Shown piece by piece: positions 1-5,626 of a stretch of 9,192 bases of DNA (positions are counted from its first letter, which is position 1; every line of letters starts with the position of its first letter). A program made the position numbers and the translations under genes. Under the pieces are notes generated by a model. The model was not told where the DNA came from and ran no database searches. It worked only from the letters and a program-made list of their open reading frames with translations. This DNA is from Betaproteobacteria bacterium (lineage in GTDB: Bacteria > Pseudomonadota > Gammaproteobacteria > Burkholderiales > Burkholderiaceae): NCBI GenBank assembly GCA_013205155.1, contig JABMMT010000304.1:1-9192 (forward strand), in the 5' to 3' direction.

Positions 1-349
1 AGCCGCTACCAAGGCAACTGAAGCGCAATTAAACCTACTTGATCACCTTCATCACAGACTAGAAACAGCTGCAGCAGACCGAGATATTGAGCAATTCTTT
101 GAAATTAATGTGAAATTTCATGAATTAATACAAGAAATTGCCGGAAATCGGTGGATGAATGGTGTCATAGCAGACCTTAGAAAGGTGCTAAAACTCCATC
201 GCCGTGACTCTCTAACGAGTACGGGACGGCTCCAGAATTCTCTGCTTGAGCATCGAGAGATATTAAGAGCTCTTCTCAAGCGTGATGAGGCAGCTGCAGA
301 AAGTGCTATGCAAAAGCATCTTGCAAATGGGCTTGAAGCTGTACGTTAA
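1..349 (+). CDS. GntR-family transcriptional regulator, C-terminal FCD domain (5' truncated by window edge)
   Basis: The open frame enters from the left edge at base 2, so the first in-window ATG (110) is internal, not a start. The visible 115 residues are mostly helical and fit the FCD effector-binding domain of FadR-subfamily GntR regulators. They include a VKFHELI helix (His40) followed by AGN, then LLEHREILRALLKRDE (His84) and MQKHL (His106). These three histidines match the FCD metal-ligand positions. The usual Asp four residues before the first His is Asn36 here, a substitution I believe also occurs in the family. FCD proteins bind small carboxylic acids to control a neighbouring catabolic operon. 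The N-terminal winged-helix DNA-binding domain and the target genes lie outside the window. The effector cannot be named. The gene converges on the cytochrome operon. Confidence 0.82.
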   Translation, partial: AATKATEAQLNLLDHLHHRLETAAADRDIEQFFEINVKFHELIQEIAGNRWMNGVIADLRKVLKLHRRDSLTSTGRLQNSLLEHREILRALLKRDEAAAESAMQKHLANGLEAVR

Positions 350-370
350 ATAACTAATCTTATAAAAAAC

Positions 371-399
371 AATAGCTTAGAGAATTAATCTAAGCTATT
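371..399. terminator. Shared (bidirectional) intrinsic terminator between GntR gene and cytochrome c operon
   Basis: A perfect 10-bp inverted repeat, AATAGCTTAG (371-380) and CTAAGCTATT (390-399), is separated by a 9-nt loop. It sits in the 68-bp gap between two convergent genes. On the - strand the hairpin is followed by GTTTTTTATA, a good U-tract. On the + strand it is followed by a weaker T-rich run. It probably ends the cytochrome operon efficiently and the regulator less so. The stem is AT-rich, so its strength is moderate. Confidence 0.72.
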
Positions 400-417
400 T
401 ACTTAATTTAGTAAGAT

Positions 418-771
418 TTACTTTTTAATCACAAAGTTCCCTGGCAAGGATGCAATATATGCTGAGATATCTTGTAAATCGGCATCTGTATACGCCTGAA
501 CTTGAGAGCCCATTACTGCGTTATTACGACCATACTGGGCATTACTATTGCCTACCTTGTATGCTTTTAGGGAGTAGTACAAATAATCAACGTATTGGCC
601 TGCAAGCTTAGGGTAAGCAGGCAGAATCGGTGCGTTTAAACCAGCGCCATGACATGCGGCGCAATTAGCCTTCTCTACGATCACCCGGCCTTTATCAATA
701 CTGCCTGCATGAGCAGGATTCAATAAGCAAAAACTAGCCAGTATTACTGTGGTAACTAGTGCAAATTTCAT
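418..771 (-). CDS. Secreted monohaem cytochrome c (class I, cytochrome c4-half-like)
   Basis: This 117-residue protein has a Sec signal peptide: a hydrophobic stretch over about residues 3-19, then PAHA|G, with cleavage near residue 22. One haem c attachment motif, CAACH, lies at residues 37-41. Downstream are PKLAGQYVDYLYYSLKAYK and a likely axial ligand Met87, then the C-terminal helix DLQDISAYIASL. This arrangement is that of class I cytochromes c, especially one half of a dihaem cytochrome c4. The protein should work in the periplasm as a soluble electron carrier. It is second in an operon, 12 nt after the first cytochrome, with a good Shine-Dalgarno (AGAGG, spacing 6). The partner enzyme is not known. 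A role as electron acceptor for a periplasmic dehydrogenase is inferred. Confidence 0.9.
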   Translation of the reverse strand: MKFALVTTVILASFCLLNPAHAGSIDKGRVIVEKANCAACHGAGLNAPILPAYPKLAGQYVDYLYYSLKAYKVGNSNAQYGRNNAVMGSQVQAYTDADLQDISAYIASLPGNFVIKK

Positions 772-777
772 AACATG

Positions 778-782
778 CCTCT
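778..782 (-). promoter_or_regulatory. Ribosome binding site of the second cytochrome c gene
   Basis: Read on the - strand, AGAGG lies 6 nt before the ATG at 771 and immediately after the stop codon of the upstream cytochrome gene. It supports both the chosen start and co-translation of the two cytochromes. Confidence 0.7.
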
Positions 783-783
783 A

Positions 784-1155
784 TTACTTCAATTTGTTGG
801 TAGGTGAGCTGGCAGTTTGCGCAGCGTAATATTCGCCAAGATTGGCCATATCCTGATCAGAAAGACTGCCAGCAATGGCTCGCATTGTTGGATGCTTTCT
901 TTCGCCTTTTTTATAGGCAGCTAATGAACTAGCGATGTAGGCAGCACTCTGGCCACCCAACATGGGCACTTTATAGACTAAGGGATAGTCAGCACGGTAA
1001 TCAGGAATAGAATGGCAGCCAACACAAAGCCACACTTTGGCATTGGCAGCAGCAGCATTACCTTTGATCTCATCAGCCTGAGCCAACCCAGCAAACACCA
1101 TGCCAGCGCAAACAAGCAAAAAAGGAAGAATGGGGAGTTTTTTCATGGAAATCAT
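784..1155 (-). CDS. Secreted monohaem cytochrome c, first gene of the operon
   Basis: This 123-residue protein has a signal peptide (KK at 5-6, hydrophobic core, cleavage near LAQA|DE at about residue 27). One haem motif, CVGCH, lies at residues 44-48. It also shows PMLGGQSAAYIASSLAAYKKGER, a likely axial Met91 (HPTM), and the C-terminal helix SDQDMANLGEYYAAQ. The pattern PxLxGQ...Y..SL..YK.G...M...LSDxDM..L..YYA is that of cytochrome c4 halves. A periplasmic electron carrier is expected. It is co-transcribed with the next cytochrome (12-nt gap). No clear Shine-Dalgarno is seen before ATG 1155 or the alternative ATG at 1146, which would give the more typical MKKLP start. The promoter and FNR-type box upstream suggest oxygen control. 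Confidence 0.9.
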   Translation of the reverse strand: MISMKKLPILPFLLVCAGMVFAGLAQADEIKGNAAAANAKVWLCVGCHSIPDYRADYPLVYKVPMLGGQSAAYIASSLAAYKKGERKHPTMRAIAGSLSDQDMANLGEYYAAQTASSPTNKLK

Positions 1156-1166
1156 TATTGACAGGT

Positions 1167-1180
1167 TTGATTTTAATCAA
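1167..1180. promoter_or_regulatory. Perfect FNR/Anr-type box (TTGAT-N4-ATCAA)
   Basis: TTGATTTTAATCAA is a perfect palindrome and matches the FNR/Anr consensus TTGAT-N4-ATCAA at all ten specified bases. It lies 12 bp upstream of the first cytochrome start codon. It is about 10 bp downstream of the TATAAT at 1190-1195, so relative to that promoter it covers roughly +3 to +16. Binding there would block transcription, which suggests repression of the cytochromes when oxygen is low. An activating position (-41.5) would need a start site near 1132 (-) or 1215 (+), where I see no good -10. Confidence 0.6.
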
Positions 1181-1189
1181 TTTGGGAAT

Positions 1190-1195
1190 ATTATA
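1190..1195 (-). promoter_or_regulatory. Candidate -10 element for the cytochrome c operon
   Basis: On the - strand the hexamer is exactly TATAAT, about 35 nt upstream of the first cytochrome start codon. The predicted transcription start is near 1183. No convincing -35 lies 16-18 bp further upstream: the hexamer at 17-bp spacing is AGCTTA, and a TTGGCA is 26 bp away. An activator or a weak -35 is therefore possible. Confidence 0.5.
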
Positions 1196-1252
1196 GCGGA
1201 CAGCAGCCAGCCTAAGCTTTTTGCCAATTGGTCATTTCCAAAATAAGTAAAA

Positions 1253-1273
1253 ATTTGGTAAAAATATCCAAAT
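1253..1273. repeat. Inverted repeat ATTTGG-N9-CCAAAT in the divergent intergenic region
   Basis: A perfect 6-bp dyad with a 9-nt spacer lies 55-75 bp upstream of the MoxR-like gene. A separate palindrome, CCAATTGG, lies at 1224-1231. The spacing (centres 15 bp apart) would suit a dimeric regulator, but the region is AT-rich and 6-bp arms can arise by chance. The bound factor is unknown. Confidence 0.25.
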
Positions 1274-1288
1274 ATTCTGGGCTTTACC

Positions 1289-1294
1289 TATACT
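1289..1294 (+). promoter_or_regulatory. Candidate -10 element for the MoxR/VWA/RidA genes
   Basis: TATACT lies 33 nt before the ATG of the MoxR-like gene. No good -35 stands at normal spacing (1266-1271 reads ATCCAA). A possible Shine-Dalgarno, AAGGA, lies at 1308-1312, but its 15-nt spacing to the ATG is long. No alternative in-frame ATG, GTG or TTG exists before the stop at 1307. Confidence 0.3.
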
Positions 1295-1327
1295 TAAGCG
1301 CTCAAATAAGGACTTATTGACTGCCCT

Positions 1328-2209
1328 ATGAATCAATCCAATACCCAAAATCCCCATCAAGCTCAAAGCCGTTTTGATGGCAGCCAAAGTTATGTAGCAA
1401 CTGATGATTTAAAGCTTGCTGTCAATGCAGCCATTGCCCTTCAGCGGCCTCTTTTGATAAAGGGTGAGCCGGGAACAGGCAAGACAATGCTTGCAGAAGA
1501 AGTGGCTGGTGCATTAAACATGCCCTTAATGCAATGGCATATTAAATCCACAACCAAAGCCCAACAAGGTTTGTATGAGTACGATGCCGTAAGCCGTTTG
1601 CGCGACTCACAATTAGGCGATGAAAAAGTAAACGATATTCGTAATTACATTGTGAAGGGTATTTTGTGGCAAGCCTTTGAGGCACAAGAACAGACCGTAT
1701 TACTGATTGATGAAATTGATAAAGCTGATATTGAGTTTCCAAATGATCTTTTACGCGAAATCGATCGAATGGAATTTTATGTCTACGAAACAAGAGAGTT
1801 GATTAAAGCAAAACAACGTCCACTAGTCATCATTACATCAAATAATGAAAAGGAATTACCGGATGCCTTTTTGCGTCGCTGTTTTTTCCATTACATTAGC
1901 TTTCCAGATGCTCAAACAATGCAAAGCATTGTGGATGTTCATCATCCCAATATTAAACAAGAATTACTCGAAGCAGCCTTAAAGGCTTTTTACCAAATCC
2001 GCTCGTTACCAGGGTTGAAAAAGAAACCCTCTACTTCGGAATTGATTGACTGGTTAAAGCTTCTTCTTGCCGAGGATATCTCCCCGCAAGCCCTTTATAG
2101 CGATGATGAAAAAATAGTTGTGCCACCCCTTCATGGTGCCTTAATCAAGAATGAGCAAGATATTCAGCTATTTGAACGCTTAGTCATGATGAATCGTAAC
2201 CATCGTTAA
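1328..2209 (+). CDS. MoxR/CoxD-like AAA+ ATPase
   Basis: This 293-residue cytoplasmic ATPase is of the MoxR branch (AAA_5). Walker A is GEPGTGKT at residues 46-53, Walker B is LLIDEIDK at 125-132, sensor 1 is TSNN at 170-173, and the conserved arginines are in FLRRC at 181-185. MoxR ATPases act with a VWA-domain partner as chaperones that mature metal-dependent or multi-subunit enzymes. In CO dehydrogenase clusters the equivalents are CoxD and CoxE, needed to complete the Mo active site. Here the CoxE-like VWA gene follows after 22 nt, confirming the pair. XdhC- and MocA-like genes nearby point to the same kind of client. The direct substrate is not visible. The start at 1328 is the only ATG near the conserved region. 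Confidence 0.92.
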   Translation: MNQSNTQNPHQAQSRFDGSQSYVATDDLKLAVNAAIALQRPLLIKGEPGTGKTMLAEEVAGALNMPLMQWHIKSTTKAQQGLYEYDAVSRLRDSQLGDEKVNDIRNYIVKGILWQAFEAQEQTVLLIDEIDKADIEFPNDLLREIDRMEFYVYETRELIKAKQRPLVIITSNNEKELPDAFLRRCFFHYISFPDAQTMQSIVDVHHPNIKQELLEAALKAFYQIRSLPGLKKKPSTSELIDWLKLLLAEDISPQALYSDDEKIVVPPLHGALIKNEQDIQLFERLVMMNRNHR

Positions 2210-2231
2210 TTTATTGAAAGAGCCTTAATCG

Positions 2232-3407
2232 ATGCTGATTCAATTCTTTCTTCATTTGAAAGAAGCAAAAATTCCTGTTTCAGTAAGGGAATTTTTAACA
2301 TTACTGGAGGCTCTCAAAGCATCCGTCATTCATCCTTCGATTAATGAGTTTTATCAATTATCCCGTATGACCCTGGTGAAAGATGAACAATACTTTGATC
2401 GCTTTGATCAAGTTTTTGGGAGTTATTTCCACGGCGTTGAACAAATCATCGCACTCTCACCAGAGATACCTTTGGAATGGCTAGAGAAAAAATTGCAGCG
2501 GGTACTGACTGATGAAGAAAAGACGGCACTTCAAAAATTAGGTGGTCCAGATGCACTTCAAAAACGTCTAGAAGAACTTCTGAAGGAGCAAAAGGAATGG
2601 CACGGAGGTGGCAAGAAATGGGTTGGCGCTGGTGGCTCTTCACCATTTGGTCATAGCGGCTACCATCCAGAGGGCATTCGGATTGGGGGTGAAAGTGCCG
2701 GCAATCGTACCGCCATTAAAGTTTGGGAAGCAAGGGAATTTAAAGACTATGACAGCAATCTAGCTCTCGGCACTCGCAATATCAAAGTGGCTCTACGTCG
2801 CTTACGTCGCTTTGCTCGCGAAGGCTCAAACTTAGAGTTAGATTTAGATAAAACCATACATTCAACTGCTGCAAACGCCGGAATGCTAGATATTCAGATG
2901 CGTCCTGAACGACATAATCAAGTCAAAGTTCTATTGCTGATGGATGTGGGTGGATCAATGGACGACCATATTCAACGAATTGCAGAGCTGTTTACCGCAG
3001 CTAAAGCCGAATTTAAACATTTAGAGCACTACTACTTTCACAACTGCGTATATGAGAATTTATGGCAAAGTAATCGACGTCGCAGAGATCAGGTGACGCC
3101 TACTCAAGAAATCATGAATCAATATGGCTCTGACTATAAGCTGATTTTTGTGGGGGATGCCACGATGTCTCCCTATGAAATATTGAGCCCTAACGGATCA
3201 GTAGAGTTTAATAACAAGGAGTCTGGTGCCGCTTGGATCAATCGGCTATTAGGCCATTTTCCTCACTTTGCTTGGTTAAATCCAGAGCCAGAATCTGTGT
3301 GGCCATATAGGCAATCGATCGACATCATGAAAAATTTAATGAAAGATCGTATGTATCCAGTCACCTTAAATGGTTTGGAAAGTGCTATGAAACAACTTTC
3401 TAAGTAA
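2232..3407 (+). CDS. CoxE-like VWA-domain protein, partner of the MoxR ATPase
   Basis: The protein has 391 residues. The N-terminal half (about 1-125) is helical and typical of CoxE-like proteins (FFLHLKEAKIPVSVREF). A Gly-rich linker follows (about 124-160: GGGKKW, GAGGSSPFGHSGYHPEG), then a conserved stretch VWEAREFKDYD. The VWA domain spans about 230-390. Its metal-site motif reads LLLMDVGGSMD at 235-245, so the classical DxSxS is DxGxS (Asp238, Gly240, Ser242). A second acidic loop is FVGDATMSPYE (Asp309, Thr311). No signal peptide or membrane helix is seen, so it is cytoplasmic. It lies 22 nt after the AAA+ gene and should bind that ATPase to target a client enzyme. A GAAAGAG about 12 nt before the ATG is a weak ribosome site. 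Confidence 0.9.
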   Translation: MLIQFFLHLKEAKIPVSVREFLTLLEALKASVIHPSINEFYQLSRMTLVKDEQYFDRFDQVFGSYFHGVEQIIALSPEIPLEWLEKKLQRVLTDEEKTALQKLGGPDALQKRLEELLKEQKEWHGGGKKWVGAGGSSPFGHSGYHPEGIRIGGESAGNRTAIKVWEAREFKDYDSNLALGTRNIKVALRRLRRFAREGSNLELDLDKTIHSTAANAGMLDIQMRPERHNQVKVLLLMDVGGSMDDHIQRIAELFTAAKAEFKHLEHYYFHNCVYENLWQSNRRRRDQVTPTQEIMNQYGSDYKLIFVGDATMSPYEILSPNGSVEFNNKESGAAWINRLLGHFPHFAWLNPEPESVWPYRQSIDIMKNLMKDRMYPVTLNGLESAMKQLSK

Positions 3408-3456
3408 GATCATTACAAGCCTCCCAGTATTTTTAATCTTTTATTTGAAAGCCAGC

Positions 3457-3912
3457 ATGAGCAAAATTCTCGAGCGCATCAAAACTTTAGGCATTGATTT
3501 ACCTCCACCCGGCCCACCAGCAGCAGCCTATGTGATGGCGGTGACCACAGGCAATACTGTCTTTTTATCCGGTCATATTGCCAAACGGGATGGTAAGCCT
3601 TGGGTTGGAAAGCTAGGGCAGGACATGGATACAGATACTGGTAAAGCAGCAGCACGGGCAATTGCAATCGATCTGATTGCCACATTGCAAGATCACTTAG
3701 GTTCATTGGACAAAATCAAACGTATTGTCAAAGTCATGGGTTTAGTGAACTCAACTGCACAATACACAGAACAACATTTAGTAATGAATGGCTGTTCTGA
3801 ATTACTACTCGAGATTTTTGGGGACGCTGGAAAACATGCCCGTAGTGCCTTTGGTGTTGCTCAAATACCTTTAGGTGCTTGCGTTGAGATTGAGCTCATC
3901 GCAGAAATTTGA
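3457..3912 (+). CDS. RidA/YjgF-family protein (about 150-residue chorismate-mutase-like-fold subgroup)
   Basis: This 151-residue protein of the RidA (YjgF/YER057c/UK114) superfamily is longer than classical RidA (about 128 residues). It belongs to the subgroup that starts MSKILERIKTLGIDLPPP. It shows VFLSGHIAKRDGK, AARAIAIDLIATLQDHLG, VKVMGLVNS, then HARSAFGVAQIPLGACVEIE. The Arg in HARSA (Arg129) aligns with the catalytic Arg of imine deaminases, and Glu144 in CVEIE aligns with the conserved Glu. RidA hydrolyses reactive enamines/imines, but activity in this subgroup is uncertain. An upstream TTG at 3445 extends the frame by 4 residues, but the ATG at 3457 has GAAAG just before it and matches the family start. 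It lies 49 nt after the VWA gene with no terminator seen, so it is probably co-transcribed. Confidence 0.88.
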   Translation: MSKILERIKTLGIDLPPPGPPAAAYVMAVTTGNTVFLSGHIAKRDGKPWVGKLGQDMDTDTGKAAARAIAIDLIATLQDHLGSLDKIKRIVKVMGLVNSTAQYTEQHLVMNGCSELLLEIFGDAGKHARSAFGVAQIPLGACVEIELIAEI

Positions 3913-3928
3913 ATCTATTTTAAAAAAG

Positions 3929-4606
3929 TTATTTAGTGAGTCCTAAAACTTGGAGGTCTAGTTCTGTATCAGCATCCAAGACATATGCTTGCTTGTCAGT
4001 ATTCATGATCACGACCAGTTCAGGGTATTGATCCATATAAGGTCGGCATGCCATTCTTGGTATTGCTAGGATTGAGTCAATGACCTTCTTTGAAAACACA
4101 ACTGGGTTGCCGCGATGGCCATTAACCATCGGTAATACGATTTCGTGATGGGTGTCACGATGCGTAAATTGCTCTAACAATGCTTCGATTTCCAAAGCGC
4201 CTATATCTGGTTGATCACATAAGGCGACGATAAGGGCGTCATAATCAGATTTGAGCGCTTCAAGCCCATGCCGAACTGAAGCTGCTTGACCAACTTCAGG
4301 GTGAGGATTGCGAATCATTCTTATAGGTAATTGGCTTGTATCTATTGATGCTAGCTCACTCTCAATCTCCTGAGCATGAAAACCAGTCACGATCACTATC
4401 TCAATAGGAGAAAGTGCCTGCATTGATAAACAAAAAGAATGTAGCAATGTTTGACCATCTTTTTTTAATAATGCCTTTGGAAAGCCCCCTAAGCGACTAC
4501 CCTCACCTGCAGCGAGCAATAAAATTGCCAGCTGTGTTTTGGTCTTATTGGAAGATTTACCGATAGTTGTCATTAGAGAGATAATAAATAGGAAATTCGA
4601 TTCCAT
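3929..4606 (-). CDS. MobA/MocA-like molybdenum cofactor nucleotidyltransferase
   Basis: With the start at 4606 this is a 225-residue GT-A-fold nucleotidyltransferase. The signature LAAGEGSRLGGFPK is at about residues 31-44. NPHPEVGQAASVRHG is at about 100-114, the metal-binding CDQPD at 130-134, HRGNPV at 164-169 and DADTELDL at 211-218. This set is typical of enzymes that attach CMP (MocA) or GMP (MobA) to molybdopterin. CMP is more likely, because xanthine dehydrogenase/CO dehydrogenase-type enzymes use the MCD cofactor and an XdhC gene is adjacent. The start is uncertain. ATG 4606 has AGGA 8 nt upstream. ATG 4573 (214 residues) lacks a ribosome site but gives a more usual N-terminus; the extra MESNFLFIIS segment is hydrophobic. 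The gene converges on ridA (16-nt gap) and diverges from the XdhC-family gene. Confidence 0.87.
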   Translation of the reverse strand: MESNFLFIISLMTTIGKSSNKTKTQLAILLLAAGEGSRLGGFPKALLKKDGQTLLHSFCLSMQALSPIEIVIVTGFHAQEIESELASIDTSQLPIRMIRNPHPEVGQAASVRHGLEALKSDYDALIVALCDQPDIGALEIEALLEQFTHRDTHHEIVLPMVNGHRGNPVVFSKKVIDSILAIPRMACRPYMDQYPELVVIMNTDKQAYVLDADTELDLQVLGLTK

Positions 4607-4614
4607 CACAAAGA

Positions 4615-4619
4615 TCCTA
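4615..4619 (-). promoter_or_regulatory. Candidate ribosome binding site deciding the MobA-like start
   Basis: On the - strand TAGGA lies 8 nt before the ATG at 4606, the best ribosome site among the possible starts (4627, 4606, 4573). It occupies the short gap just before the XdhC-family start codon on the other strand. Confidence 0.45.
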
Positions 4620-4625
4620 GCAAGC

Positions 4626-5585
4626 ATGAATAGTACTGATTTAAGCGTTCTCAAAGCTGCCGTTCGTTGGCTTAAAGAAGGTCACCCTGTGGCAATTGCC
4701 ACAGTAATCCAAACCTGGGGTTCTGCTCCACGTCCTATTGGCTCATGGCTTGCCATTAGGCAAGATGGACAAGTTGCAGGCTCAGTCTCTGGGGGCTGCG
4801 TCGAAGATGACCTGATCCGCCGTGTCCAAACTGAAATTTTGACCAGAAATACACCGGAACTAGTGGTCTATGGTGTAAACCAACAAGAAGTAGCGCGTTT
4901 TGGCCTGCCTTGCGGAGGAACCCTTCGCTTACTAGTAGAACCAAAACCTGAGCTAGCCATATTAGAGAAATTGCTCGAGTTGATCTCATCACATCAAATC
5001 ACATTGCGGTCGGTAGATTTAAGTTCTGGTAAGTCGACATTGACTGCTGGAACTCGTCATGATGAATTTACTTGTACCGAGCAAGAAATGCGGACCAGCT
5101 ATGGGCCTCGTTGGCGAATGGTCATCATCGGTGCGGGTCAGCTTTCTCTTTATACAGCTGACTTTGCGCTCGCCTCTGACTTTGAAGTCATCGTGATTGA
5201 TCCCCGTGAGGAATATGCAGAAGGAATAGATCGTTCAGACATCGCCTTTTTTACAGGCATGCCAGATGATGTTCTGTTAGAGATTGGAGTCGATGCCCAT
5301 ACCGCGGTAGTAGCGCTGACACATGATCCCAAGTTAGATGATATGGCTCTAATGGAAGCATTAAAGTCATCCGCCTTTTACGTCGGCGCCTTAGGCAGTC
5401 GTAATAATACCCAAAAACGTAAAGAGCGACTACTAGAATTCGATTTAAGCCAAGATCAGGTCAATCGTCTACATGGACCGATTGGCATCTATATCGGCGC
5501 TCTCACTCCACCAGAAATTGCGGTTTCTATTTTGGCTGAAGTGATCGCCCTCAAATACGACGTGAGTATTCCAAAAAAACAGTAA
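4626..5585 (+). CDS. XdhC/CoxI-family molybdenum hydroxylase maturation protein
   Basis: This 319-residue protein has both XdhC domains. The N-terminal XdhC_CoxI domain contains TWGSAPRPIGSWLAI, SGGCVEDDL (55-63) and PCGGTLRLL (95-103). The C-terminal Rossmann domain contains VIIGAGQLSLYTADF (166-180, GxGxxS), VIDPREEYAEG, FYVGALGSRN (251-260) and IGIYIGALTPPEIAVSILAEVIALKY (286-311). XdhC binds the Mo cofactor, promotes sulfuration of the Mo centre and hands the cofactor to xanthine dehydrogenase-family apoenzymes. The motif cysteines Cys58 and Cys96 are present. The frame is open back to a TTG at 4539, but ATG 4626 gives the standard family N-terminus. It is divergent from the MocA-like gene with only 19 bp between start codons. 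Its client enzyme is not in the window. Confidence 0.92.
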   Translation: MNSTDLSVLKAAVRWLKEGHPVAIATVIQTWGSAPRPIGSWLAIRQDGQVAGSVSGGCVEDDLIRRVQTEILTRNTPELVVYGVNQQEVARFGLPCGGTLRLLVEPKPELAILEKLLELISSHQITLRSVDLSSGKSTLTAGTRHDEFTCTEQEMRTSYGPRWRMVIIGAGQLSLYTADFALASDFEVIVIDPREEYAEGIDRSDIAFFTGMPDDVLLEIGVDAHTAVVALTHDPKLDDMALMEALKSSAFYVGALGSRNNTQKRKERLLEFDLSQDQVNRLHGPIGIYIGALTPPEIAVSILAEVIALKYDVSIPKKQ

Positions 5586-5586
5586 T

Positions 5587-5626
5587 GCTTAAGGCAGACT
5601 ATTGAATCGCTTAGTTTGCTTTAAGC
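5587..5626 (+). terminator. Possible terminator hairpin after the XdhC-family gene
   Basis: GCTTAAGGCA (5587-5596) can pair with TGCTTTAAGC (5617-5626) as a 10-bp stem with one G-U pair, on the + strand RNA only. The loop is long (20 nt) and the following TTGCCATCTTTT is a poor U-tract. It overlaps the 3' end of parC. It could separate the convergent xdhC-like and parEC units, but the evidence is weak. Confidence 0.28.

Noticed and set aside
1542..1793. Open frame on the - strand inside the MoxR-like gene (also 2446-2646, 3479-3706, 4756-4992, 5150-5332)
   Set aside because: Each is antisense to a strongly supported gene and its translation has no family features.
3445..3456. TTG start giving RidA four extra residues (MKAS)
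   Set aside because: No ribosome site lies before the TTG, whereas the ATG at 3457 has GAAAG upstream and matches the family N-terminus.
3408..3456. Possible terminator between the VWA and RidA genes
   Set aside because: The gap is T-rich but I found no stem-loop, so read-through is more likely.
4539..4625. TTG start extending the XdhC-like protein by 29 residues
   Set aside because: The extension runs through the divergent MocA-like coding region, has no family counterpart, and ATG 4626 gives the standard start.
4607..4654. Longer forms of the MocA-like protein from TTG 4654 or ATG 4627
   Set aside because: They overlap the XdhC start, have no ribosome site, and add residues with no counterpart in the family.
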